A DNA stretch of 19,559 nucleotides from Actinomycetota bacterium (lineage in GTDB: Bacteria; Actinomycetota; Thermoleophilia; Gaiellales; Gaiellaceae), in contig VAXT01000043.1 in NCBI GenBank assembly GCA_005883245.1, positions 1 through 19,559 of the forward strand, written 5' to 3'. A program made the translations under genes and the position numbers. Numbering within the stretch: the first letter of the stretch is position 1; each line of letters begins with the position of its first letter. Positions 7,369 through 14,091 of this stretch are shown here, piece by piece. Under the pieces are notes generated by a model. It was not told the DNA's origin. It saw only the letters and a list, made by a program, of their open reading frames with translations, and made no database searches.

Positions 7369-7388
7369 TTGTAAGGCGAACCTTACAA
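7369..7388. promoter_or_regulatory. Probable operator of the DtxR/MntR-type regulator
   Basis: The sequence TTGTAAGG-CGAA-CCTTACAA is a perfect inverted repeat with 8-bp arms and a 4-bp spacer, in the 72-bp gap between the divergent ZIP and regulator genes. Size and AGG/CCT symmetry resemble DtxR, IdeR and MntR boxes. It begins 27 bp before the ZIP start codon and ends 27 bp before the regulator start, so one bound dimer pair could control both promoters. The assignment to this regulator is an inference from position and symmetry. Confidence 0.72.
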
Positions 7389-7399
7389 GCGGCGCGCAC

Positions 7400-7405
7400 T
7401 ATATT
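7400..7405 (+). promoter_or_regulatory. Possible -10 element of the regulator gene
   Basis: TATATT stands out in very GC-rich surroundings and lies 9 nt before the ATG at 7415. Transcription from about 7412 would give a leaderless or nearly leaderless mRNA, common in actinobacteria; no Shine-Dalgarno sequence is visible before this ATG. I find no convincing -35 hexamer at standard spacing. The operator lies 11 bp upstream. Confidence 0.4.
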
Positions 7406-7414
7406 CGAATCTGA

Positions 7415-8089
7415 ATGGCCGAGCGTCACTCCGTCGACGAGTACCTGGAGACGATCTACTTCCTCGCCTTCCCGATCGGTGAGTACAGCCCACAGGCGAG
7501 CGGCTCCTCCCCCACGCTCGCTTCGCGCGTGGCCGAGATGCTCGGCGTCTCGCGCGCGTCGGCCGGCGAGATGCTGAAGCGGCTCGAGAAGGAGGGTCTC
7601 GTCCGGCGCGGCGAGCACAAGGAGGCGTTGCTCACCGCCGCGGGCCGGAAGCGCGCCGAGAAGGTCGTCCGCAAGCATCGGATCGTCGAGAGGCTGCTCA
7701 CCGACTTCATGGGCTACACCGCCGCCGAGGCGCACGTCTACGCAGACGACATCGGCGAGACCTTCTCCGACGACATGGTCGAGCGGATGGAGGAGAAGCT
7801 CGGGTACCCGGAGCGCTGCCCGCACGGCTGGCCGGTCGACCCCGCGGTCGAGCAGGCCGAGAACAACGAGCTGGCCCCGCTCGCGGCGCTCGAGGCTCCG
7901 GCGAAGGCGACGATCGTGCGGCTCGCCGAGCACGACGGAGAGCTCCTGCACTGGTTCTACGACGAGGGGCTCGTGCCCGGAACGAAGATCGAGGTTCGGG
8001 ACGCACAGCCGGCGGCCGGCCATTTCACCGTTCGCCGGGAGGGGGAAGATCAGGCGATCGGTGAAAAGGCCGCCGAGCCGCCCCTTTGA
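7415..8089 (+). CDS. DtxR/MntR-family metal-dependent transcriptional regulator
   Basis: The 224-residue protein has the three-domain DtxR layout. A winged helix (1-75) has recognition region TLASRVAEMLGVSRASAGEMLKRLEKEGLV. The metal-binding dimerisation domain (76-140) contains RKHRIVERLLTDFMG and ends PHGWPVDP, the family PxGxPI landmark. A C-terminal SH3-like FeoA-type domain (about 152-215) contains LLHWFYDEGLVPGTKIEV. By eye, H88, E92 and H107 match IdeR H79, E83 and H98. The Cys102, Glu105 and His106 positions appear as D111, G114 and E115, and E9/E12 sit at the first site, so metal choice cannot be read from IdeR or MntR alone. It is divergent from a ZIP transporter with a shared inverted repeat between them, which suggests it represses metal uptake and itself. 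The stop is 3 bp from the convergent neighbour's stop. Confidence 0.92.
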   Translation: MAERHSVDEYLETIYFLAFPIGEYSPQASGSSPTLASRVAEMLGVSRASAGEMLKRLEKEGLVRRGEHKEALLTAAGRKRAEKVVRKHRIVERLLTDFMGYTAAEAHVYADDIGETFSDDMVERMEEKLGYPERCPHGWPVDPAVEQAENNELAPLAALEAPAKATIVRLAEHDGELLHWFYDEGLVPGTKIEVRDAQPAAGHFTVRREGEDQAIGEKAAEPPL

Positions 8090-8092
8090 CGA

Positions 8093-8581
8093 TCAGTAGC
8101 CGCCGCCTCCGTAGCCGCCGGACGACGGCGCCGGAGCGGGTGTCGCCTTGCCGGCAACCGTCACCACATGCCAAGTGCCGACGTCCTTGAAGCCGTTGCC
8201 CTCGATGTCGCCGGGCTTCTCGTCCTCGTCGAACGTGTATAGCGGTCCGCCCTTGTAAGCCACCTGAAGCCGTCCGTCCGGGCGCTTCACGGTGCTGAGC
8301 GACCCGGCGCCGGCCGGCTTCGTTCCGCGGGCGACGACGAGGGGGTGCCACTCGGCGAGGCACGCCGAGGTCGTGCAGATGAAGTGCCCCTTCCGCTCGA
8401 CGCTCAGGTGATAGAGCGTGAAGCCGCGGCGGTTGACGAGAATCGTCTTCGCGCCGACCATCCTGGTCTTGACGACGGCCTGCTTGTGGCGGTCGCTCAT
8501 CGACCGGGCGGCGAGCGCTCCGATGAGCGCTGCCACGGCGACGACGAGGATCATGGGCACGATCAGCTTTGCATTGCGCAT
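8093..8581 (-). CDS. Membrane-anchored secreted-repeat protein (PF03640 / COG4315 type)
   Basis: This protein of unknown function has two copies of the 'secreted repeat' found in actinobacterial surface proteins. The 162 residues begin with a signal anchor (LIVPMILVVAVAALIGALAA, about 6-25). There is no lipobox cysteine, so it is probably tethered by the helix. Repeat 1 is TILVNRRGFTLYHLS...CTTSACLAEWHPLVV (46-83) with a Cys pair C69/C74. Repeat 2 is LQVAYKGGPLYTFDEDEKPGDIEGNGF...WHVV (105-140). The tail is Pro/Ala then SGGYGGGGY. Some members are proposed to act in extracellular redox or metal chemistry, but no activity can be assigned here. A strong AGGAGG at 8588-8593, 6 nt before the ATG, fixes the start. 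Confidence 0.85.
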   Translation of the reverse strand: MRNAKLIVPMILVVAVAALIGALAARSMSDRHKQAVVKTRMVGAKTILVNRRGFTLYHLSVERKGHFICTTSACLAEWHPLVVARGTKPAGAGSLSTVKRPDGRLQVAYKGGPLYTFDEDEKPGDIEGNGFKDVGTWHVVTVAGKATPAPAPSSGGYGGGGY

Positions 8582-8587
8582 TTGGGG

Positions 8588-8593
8588 CCTCCT
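8588..8593 (-). promoter_or_regulatory. Strong ribosome-binding site
   Basis: AGGAGG on the minus strand, 6 nt before the ATG at 8579-8581. It is the best Shine-Dalgarno match in the window, where most genes rely on overlap or weak sites, and suggests the PF03640 gene is translated independently and well. Confidence 0.75.
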
Positions 8594-8677
8594 GGAGAGG
8601 TGAATGCCGAGCCTCCGAGTGGTTCTTCAGTGGGGCTCGTCACCCGGCAATACGCGCGGAGGAAGCCCGCGGATGCC

Positions 8678-8706
8678 CCTACACGCCGCGTTTAACGCGA
8701 GGTCAA
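8678..8706 (-). promoter_or_regulatory. Candidate promoter with internal palindrome upstream of the PF03640 gene
   Basis: On the minus strand a TTGACC (8701-8706) matches a -35 box. Exactly 17 nt further on is TGTAGG (8678-8683), a poor -10. The spacer contains a perfect 13-bp dyad, CGCGTT-A-AACGCG on the minus strand (8687-8699). The element begins just after the metK stop (8714) in a 132-bp gap, the largest in the window. A dyad inside the spacer is a common operator place. The weak -10 lowers confidence; the dyad itself is certain. Confidence 0.4.
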
Positions 8707-8713
8707 CAGACGG

Positions 8714-9920
8714 CTAGGCCGTGGCCGGCTCGCCGACACCCGCCGCCTGGCGGAGGGCCTCGGCCTTGTCGGTGCGCTCCCACGTGAAGTCGTGGTCGTC
8801 GCGGCCGAAGTGGCCGTACGCGGCCGTCTTCGAGTAGATCGGCCGCCGCAGGTCGAGGTCGCGGATGATCGCGCCCGGCCGCAGGTCGAAGTGCTCCTTG
8901 ACGAGCTCCTCGATCCGGTCGACCGCGATCTTCTCGGTGCCGAACGTGCGGACTGCGACCGAGACGGGATGCGCAACCCCGATCGCGTACGCGACGTTCA
9001 CCTCGCAGCGGTCGGCGAGCCCGGCCGCGACGAGGTTCTTCGCCACGTAGCGGGCCGCGTACGCCGCCGAGCGGTCGACTTTCGTCGGGTCCTTGCCCGA
9101 GAACGCACCGCCGCCGTGCCTCGCCGCTCCGCCGTACGTGTCGACGATGATCTTGCGTCCGGTGAGCCCGGTGTCGCCCATCGGCCCGCCGAGCACGAAC
9201 TTTCCCGTCGGGTTGACGTAGACGAAGTCGCGTTCCTGGAACCGCCTCTGGTCGTAGAGCTCCGAGGGGAGGATCGGGCGCAGGACGCGCTCGACGATGT
9301 CGGGCTTGATCAGGTCCTCCGAGCTGATCCCGTCGGAGTGCTGCGTGGAGACGAGGATCCGCTCGATCTCGACCGGCGTCTGGATACCGTGCTCGTCGGC
9401 CTCGTAGCGCACCGTGACCTGGGCCTTGCCGTCCGGACGCAAGTAGGGCAGGTCGCCTGCTTTGCGCACCTCGGCCAGACGCTTCGTGATCTTGTGCGCG
9501 AGCATGATCGGAAGAGGCATCAGCTCCTTCGTCTCGTTCGTCGCGTAGCCGAACATCATTCCCTGGTCGCCCGCGCCGAGCTTGTCGAGCGGATCGTCGT
9601 CACCCGGGTCGTGCTGGACCTCGGTCGATCGCGACGACGACGCCGCATGTCGTCGCGTCGAAACCCCACTCGGAGTGCGTATAGCCGATCTCGCAGATCT
9701 TCTCGCGGACGATTCGCGCAACGTCGACGTACGTCTCGGTCGAGATCTCGCCGGCGACGACGACCAGACCGGTCGTGATCAGCGTCTCGCAGGCGACGCG
9801 CCCGGAGATGTCGTCTCGGAGCACGGCGTCGAGCACGGAGTCCGACACCTGGTCGGCGATCTTGTCGGGATGTCCCTCCGTGACCGACTCGGACGTGAAC
9901 AGGAACTCGCGCGCGGCCAT
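8714..9920 (-). pseudogene. metK: S-adenosylmethionine synthetase, frameshifted with loss of the gating loop
   Basis: MetK makes S-adenosylmethionine from ATP and methionine. The N-terminal part is read from ATG 9920: SESVTEGHPDKIADQ (10-24), then GFDATTCGVVVAID (to residue 99, codon at 9624-9626). That frame stops about 24 nt later at a TGA. The rest is in another minus frame from about 9628: STEVQHDPGDDDPLDKLGAGDQGMMFGYATNET, then FVLGGPMGDTGLTGRK, GGGAFSGKDPTKVDRSAAYAARY and YGHFGR, ending at TAG 8714. At the join the family loop QSPDIAQGVD (about 10-11 residues), which gates the active site, is absent. The two frames share TCGACC (9623-9628), consistent with an out-of-frame deletion between short repeats. 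The gene is normally essential, so an assembly error, a second copy or a very recent mutation must be considered. It lies 14 nt after the DUF3352 gene. Confidence 0.9.
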
Positions 9921-9934
9921 GTGCCGCGAGAACG

Positions 9935-11446
9935 CTACTTGATCGTCACGAAGCCGGAGACCGTGGTCCGGTCGCCGTCCTGTTTCGTGTACAGGATCGC
10001 CGAGTGCAGCGGCTTCGTGTTCGCGCGCACGTCGGGCGGGATCGCCTCGGGCGAGTTGCTCCCCGACATCACATCCGCGAAGCCGAAGAGCGCCGGCAGC
10101 GTCAGCTTGAGGTTCACGTACACGAAGCCCGAGGTCTCGTCCGGCGCCGAGGACGCGTTGAGGGCCTCCCGGTACACGCTGTCGTCCGACAGCTTCGCGC
10201 CGTCGCCGAGCGCGGCATCGATCTTGGCGCGGGCATTCGAGACCAGCACCTTGCCGTCTCCCACGACGGCGTAGATGGTCAGGTTGTCCTCTGGATACTC
10301 GAAGACCTTCCCCTGCGCGCCCTGGATCGCAAGCGGCCGCACCTCGACACCGCCGAGCCCGGCGATCGCGGCGATTCGGTTGATCAACTGCGTCGCCTGG
10401 TCCTCATCGTCGACGCTGAGTGCGAAGAGGACGTCCGGAAGCGGCTCGCCGTTGTAGAAGGCGATCGCGCCCTCCTTGGAGAAGAGTGGAAGGAGGTCGT
10501 CCTTGAAGTTGAGCCCGAGCGCCTGCTGGATCTGGCGCAACTGCTTGCCGAACTGCGGCGAGTCCTTGCCAGCCGTGCTCAGAGCCTCGTCGAAGTACCG
10601 CTCGAGATCCCCGAACGAGAGATAGACGAGCGCACCGGAGGGCAGCGTGTTGTCGAGCTCCGCCGCGTAGCTGCCCATCTTCGTGCTCTTCGTCGACTCG
10701 TAGCCCGCCTGGAATGCGATGCCTTCGTCTTCGGCCGAGCTCGAGAACGAGATGTACTCCAGCTGTCCGAAGCTGTCGGAGAAGTTCTTGAAGGAACGCG
10801 TGTCCGGGTCCTTCGCGGCTTCCTTCTGGATCAGGTCGTAGATCGGCCGGCCCGCGACGTACCCGCGCAACGCCGAGTCCTCGGGGAGGCCCTTCATGGC
10901 GTTCTTGAACGTGTCCTCCCCGGACAGCGAGCTCCCGGAGGCGTGAGCCGCCGCAAAGTTGTCGAGCGCCTTCTTGTTGTCGGCGAAGACCGTCCAGCCG
11001 TCGATCTTGCGGTGCACCTGGACGTCGTCGCCCTCTCCGGCTTCCAACAGCTTGTCGAGCTTTGTCTCGTCCTTCGGCTTGGTGAAGAAGACGTAGTTGT
11101 GGTCGGCGTCCTTGTAGGAGAGGAGGACGAGGTTGATGTCGTGTCCGAGCGCGGGCTTCACGTCACGCTCCCAGGTCATCCCTTCCTTGGTGAGCTCCTT
11201 GCGCGCGTTCGCGAGCAGCTTCTCCCGTCCGGGAAAGCGGCCAAGCAGATCGTCGGCCTTGGCCCACTGGCTCGAGGCAGGGTCGGTGACGCCGGACACG
11301 TAGACGACGGTGCTCGCCGGCGCAAAGTCCGCGCCCTCCGGCGTCGAGCCGGCCTCTTTGGCCGTTCCGCAGCCGGAGGCCGCGATCGCGAGGACCGCGA
11401 GCAGGGAGATCCGCACGAGCCGCCTAACGCCCATTGCCTCCGACAT
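9935..11446 (-). CDS. DUF3352 lipoprotein
   Basis: This is a secreted lipoprotein of unknown function, recognised by its overall DUF3352 look: a long, repetitive alpha/beta extracellular protein (FAPASTVVYVSGVTDPASSQW at the start, LPSGALVYLSFGDLERYFDEAL in the middle, repeated 'how much does this residual fold leak' style segments GIAFQAGY and GAIAFYNGEPLPDVLFALSV). The N-terminus is a lipoprotein signal: MSEAMGVRRLVRISLLAVLAI then AASGC, with C26 as the lipidated residue. I use ATG 11446 (503 aa); ATG 11434 (499 aa) is equally possible, and the frame open to 11497 adds nothing signal-like. No catalytic motif is visible. The gene precedes metK by 14 nt and is divergent from the aldo/keto reductase across a 78-bp gap in which I see no convincing promoter. 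Confidence 0.8.
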   Translation of the reverse strand: MSEAMGVRRLVRISLLAVLAIAASGCGTAKEAGSTPEGADFAPASTVVYVSGVTDPASSQWAKADDLLGRFPGREKLLANARKELTKEGMTWERDVKPALGHDINLVLLSYKDADHNYVFFTKPKDETKLDKLLEAGEGDDVQVHRKIDGWTVFADNKKALDNFAAAHASGSSLSGEDTFKNAMKGLPEDSALRGYVAGRPIYDLIQKEAAKDPDTRSFKNFSDSFGQLEYISFSSSAEDEGIAFQAGYESTKSTKMGSYAAELDNTLPSGALVYLSFGDLERYFDEALSTAGKDSPQFGKQLRQIQQALGLNFKDDLLPLFSKEGAIAFYNGEPLPDVLFALSVDDEDQATQLINRIAAIAGLGGVEVRPLAIQGAQGKVFEYPEDNLTIYAVVGDGKVLVSNARAKIDAALGDGAKLSDDSVYREALNASSAPDETSGFVYVNLKLTLPALFGFADVMSGSNSPEAIPPDVRANTKPLHSAILYTKQDGDRTTVSGFVTIK

Positions 11447-11524
11447 CGGCCCGCCGTGGGCGAAGCTTGAGGCCCGGTACCTTGGCCAGAGGCGCACGAG
11501 GAGGGCGAAGCTGGAATTCGGACT

Positions 11525-12505
11525 GTGGCCGGGGAAGTGAGCGACGCGCAGTTACGGACGCTCGGTCCTACGGGGCTCCGCGTCAGCCCCCTCGGTCTCG
11601 GCCTGGCGGCTCTCGGGCGGCCAGGCTACATCAACGTGGGCCACGGCGAAGATCTCCGGGGCCGGACAGACGTCGCCGCCATGGAGCAGAACGCACACAC
11701 CGTGCTGGACGCGGCGTTCGCCGGCGGCGTGCGTTACCTGGACGCCGCCCGCTCATACGGCCTGGCGGAGGCGTTCCTCGCCTCGTGGCTCGAGCGGCGC
11801 AGGCTGCAACCGAGTGACCTGACGATCGGCTCCAAGTGGGGATACACATACACCGCGGGGTGGCGGGTGGACACCGCGACCCCGGAGGTCAAGGACTTGT
11901 CTGTCGCGACCGTGCGCCGGCAGCTCGCCGAGAGTCGGGCGCTCCTGGGGCCGCACCTGCGCCTCTACCAGATTCATTCGGCGACGCTGGAGAGCGGGGT
12001 GCTCGACGATGCCGCGGTACTCGAAGAGTTGGCGCTCCTTCGGGCGGAGGGTGTGGCGATCGGCCTCTCGGTGACAGGGCCCGGACAGGCGGAGACGATC
12101 CTGCGTGCGGTCACGCTCGGCGCTTTCGACTCGGTTCAGGCCACCTGGAATCTGATCGAACGCTCCGCCGACGACGCGCTCGCGGAAGCTCACGGGGCCG
12201 GCCTCGGCGTGCTCGTCAAGGAAGCGCTCGCGAACGGTCGTCTGGCCGACCGGAGGGCGCCACACGTGCTGCGAGCCGCCGCCGAGGAGCGAGGCGTAAC
12301 TCCGGACGCGCTCGCGCTCGCCGCCGCACTCGCTCGACCATGGGCGGATGTCGTTCTCTCCGGCGCAACAACCGCCGATCAGCTCCTGAGCAACCTGGCC
12401 GCTCTGCGGCTCGACTACGGCGACGAGCTCGACCACCGACTTGCGACACTCAGCGAGGAGCCGGCTGAGTACTGGTCAGCCCGAGCTGCCCTCCCCTGGA
12501 ACTAG
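11525..12505 (+). CDS. Aldo/keto reductase
   Basis: This NAD(P)H-dependent oxidoreductase is of the AKR TIM-barrel fold. The 326-residue product shows the catalytic tetrad: D73 and Y78 in YLDAARSYG, K104 in GSKWG, and H151 in YQIHSA. The start of the barrel is LRTLGPTGLRVSPLGLGLAALG, and the cofactor-side end is ADVVLSGATTADQLLSNLAAL. SVATVRRQLAESRALLG and the WR segment before it resemble AKRs acting on aldoses or L-galactose-type sugars, but the substrate cannot be told. The GTG at 11525 is used; GTG 11537 (SDAQLRTLGPTG) is an alternative. It is the only plus-strand metabolic gene in the window, and its last 30 bp overlap the 3' end of convergent plsY. Confidence 0.9.
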   Translation: MAGEVSDAQLRTLGPTGLRVSPLGLGLAALGRPGYINVGHGEDLRGRTDVAAMEQNAHTVLDAAFAGGVRYLDAARSYGLAEAFLASWLERRRLQPSDLTIGSKWGYTYTAGWRVDTATPEVKDLSVATVRRQLAESRALLGPHLRLYQIHSATLESGVLDDAAVLEELALLRAEGVAIGLSVTGPGQAETILRAVTLGAFDSVQATWNLIERSADDALAEAHGAGLGVLVKEALANGRLADRRAPHVLRAAAEERGVTPDALALAAALARPWADVVLSGATTADQLLSNLAALRLDYGDELDHRLATLSEEPAEYWSARAALPWN

Positions 12506-13174
12506 GCGCCGAAAGGCCCTCCGGACACGCCCACGAGCCGCAGGCGCCGGTACGTTCGTCGCTCTCTCGCGTGACTCAGCAGGTCGGCGCCTGAGCTCGA
12601 AGCGATTCTCGGTCCCGGACAGGAGTCGACCGATGTTCGCCCGATGGAGGAGCAGGATCGCGAGAGCAGCACCTGCGGAGAAGACCACGACCAGGGCCGA
12701 GGACCCGAGGGCGAGTGCGAACAGAGGCAGGGCGAGAGCGGCCAGCATCGACGCGATCGACGTATAGCGCGTGAGGAGAAATGTGACCACCCAGACAACG
12801 CCGGTGGCCAGAGAGGCGAGCGGGGCGAGCGCAAGCGCGACGCCGCCCGTCGTCGCGACGATCTTCCCTCCCTTGTTGAGGCCCATAAAGAGGGGACGCC
12901 AGTGACCGACCATCGCGGCGATCCCTGCGAGGAGACCAGTGAGCTCGTCTCCAGCCCACAGGCCGAGCAGCGCGGCCGCGAAGCCCTTGCCGACGTCCAG
13001 AACGGCGACCGTGAGACCGGCCTTGAACCCGAGTACGCGCCAGACGTTCGCAGCGCCGAGGTTTCCGCTGCCGACCGTGCGGATGTCGACGCCACGCAGG
13101 AGCTTGGCGACGACGTACCCCCAGGGGATGCTTCCGATCAGATAGCCGGCGGTAATGAGGATGAGATCGCGCAT
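12476..13174 (-). CDS. plsY: Acyl-phosphate:glycerol-3-phosphate acyltransferase PlsY
   Basis: PlsY is a membrane enzyme that makes lysophosphatidic acid from acyl-phosphate and glycerol-3-phosphate, the first step of phospholipid synthesis in most bacteria. Landmarks: ITAGYLIGSIPWGYVVAKLL (TM1 and motif 1), VGSGNLGAANVWRVLGFKAG (the family GSGNxGATNVxRxLG site), GHWRPLFMGLNKGGKIVATTGG (glycine-rich motif) and HRANIGRLLSGTENRFEL (family HxxNxxRLxxGxE). Five or more hydrophobic segments are seen. The 232 residues include an Arg/Pro-rich tail of about 35 residues (RGRVRRAFRRLV) beyond the family core; its coding sequence overlaps the end of the convergent reductase gene. The ATG is at 13172-13174. 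It shares the glycerol-3-phosphate substrate with pgsA and glpBC upstream. Confidence 0.95.
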   Translation of the reverse strand: MRDLILITAGYLIGSIPWGYVVAKLLRGVDIRTVGSGNLGAANVWRVLGFKAGLTVAVLDVGKGFAAALLGLWAGDELTGLLAGIAAMVGHWRPLFMGLNKGGKIVATTGGVALALAPLASLATGVVWVVTFLLTRYTSIASMLAALALPLFALALGSSALVVVFSAGAALAILLLHRANIGRLLSGTENRFELRRRPAESRERATNVPAPAARGRVRRAFRRLVPGEGSSG

Positions 13175-13215
13175 TCGATCGGGTGGAGGTGGCTCGATTC
13201 TACGACGCAGCGCCG

Positions 13216-14085
13216 TCAGACGGCTGTGGGCACGAGGCCCTGCCCCCTGAACCAGTCGATCGTCCGGCGAACGGTCTCCTCGACCGGCGTGTAGCGAAGG
13301 CCGAGCTCTCGCGCGGCTCTGGATCCATCGTAGGCATGGCCGTGCAGCGCGGTCCGCACCAGCTCGCGGCAGACAGGCGGGCTCCTTCGACGGAACCGCG
13401 CACTCGTCTCGACGGCCAAGGCCGCAGCCAGCGCGAGCCCTGGCGGCAGCGAGCGCACCTTGCGCTCGATACCTGTCAGGCGCTCGAGCAGCCGGATGCC
13501 GTCCCGGACGGAGATCGTGGCACCGCTGAGCACGTACCGCTCGCCCGGCTTCCCGCGGGCCTCCGCGCGTACGTGACCCTCAGTGCAGTCGGCGACGTCG
13601 ATGAGGCTGATCGTCGAGTCGACGACGACCTTCAACCGCCCGTTCAGGTAGTCGAGCAGCAAGCGCGCGGTGCCCGTAGCCCGACCGGGGCCTTGAACGG
13701 AGGCCGGGTTGACCGATACGACCTCCCCGAGCGTGGCGGCGGACGACGTGTAGACGATGCGCCTGACACCTGCGTCGGCAGCTGCGTGGACGGCGTTCAC
13801 AGAGCCGCGTACGTTCACCTCGAAGAGCGGCGACGTGTCGCCCAGACAGAAGGCGTTGACACCGGCGGCGTGGTAGAGGACTCCGCAACCGCGCATGGCG
13901 TCCACGAGCGTTCGCGCGTCGAGGACGTCGCCGTGCACGGGCTCGGCTCCCAGCGCGCGTAATGTGTGCGCGCCGTCGTCCGAGCGGGCGAGCGCCTTGA
14001 CCGCGCGGCCGGCCGAGACGAGGCGTTCGACGATCGCGCCCCCGACGAAGCCGGTGCCCCCGGTGACAAATGCCGTTTCGGGCAC
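13216..14085 (-). CDS. NAD-dependent epimerase/dehydratase (extended SDR), catalytic segment missing
   Basis: This is an extended short-chain dehydrogenase resembling HpnA or dihydroflavonol-4-reductase types. The Rossmann motif TGGTGFVGGAIVERL (8-22), LYHAAGVNAF (70-79), NVRGSVNAVHAAADAGVRRIVYTSSAATLG (91-120), NPASVQGPGRATGTARLLLDYLNGRL and GKPGERYVLSGATIS all fit. However residue 120 (TLGE) is followed directly by VVSVNPASVQGPG. In the family about 35-40 residues lie here, including the catalytic YxxxK and the following helix. No YxxxK occurs elsewhere in the 289 residues (usual length about 330). The gap is in frame, near position 13720. As encoded it should bind NAD(P) but not do normal SDR chemistry. 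It starts at GTG 14083-14085, 6 nt after pgsA, and ends 41 nt before plsY. The substrate is unknown. Confidence 0.82.
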   Translation of the reverse strand: MPETAFVTGGTGFVGGAIVERLVSAGRAVKALARSDDGAHTLRALGAEPVHGDVLDARTLVDAMRGCGVLYHAAGVNAFCLGDTSPLFEVNVRGSVNAVHAAADAGVRRIVYTSSAATLGEVVSVNPASVQGPGRATGTARLLLDYLNGRLKVVVDSTISLIDVADCTEGHVRAEARGKPGERYVLSGATISVRDGIRLLERLTGIERKVRSLPPGLALAAALAVETSARFRRRSPPVCRELVRTALHGHAYDGSRAARELGLRYTPVEETVRRTIDWFRGQGLVPTAV

Positions 14086-14091
14086 TCGCAG

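Noticed and set aside
7343..8023. Upstream extension of the ZIP frame
   Set aside because: It is the antisense of the DtxR-type regulator and crosses the operator; ZIP homology begins at 7342.
8060..8125. Possible bidirectional terminator between the convergent regulator and PF03640 gene
   Set aside because: Only 3 bp separate the stops and no GC hairpin with a T run is visible on either strand.
10004..11470. 488-codon plus-strand frame
   Set aside because: Antisense of the DUF3352 lipoprotein gene, no domain, low-complexity composition.
11459..11514. Direct repeat GGGCGAAGCT twice, 46 bp apart, in the divergent gap
   Set aside because: Only 10 bp, no symmetry and no promoter elements around it; could be chance in GC-rich sequence.
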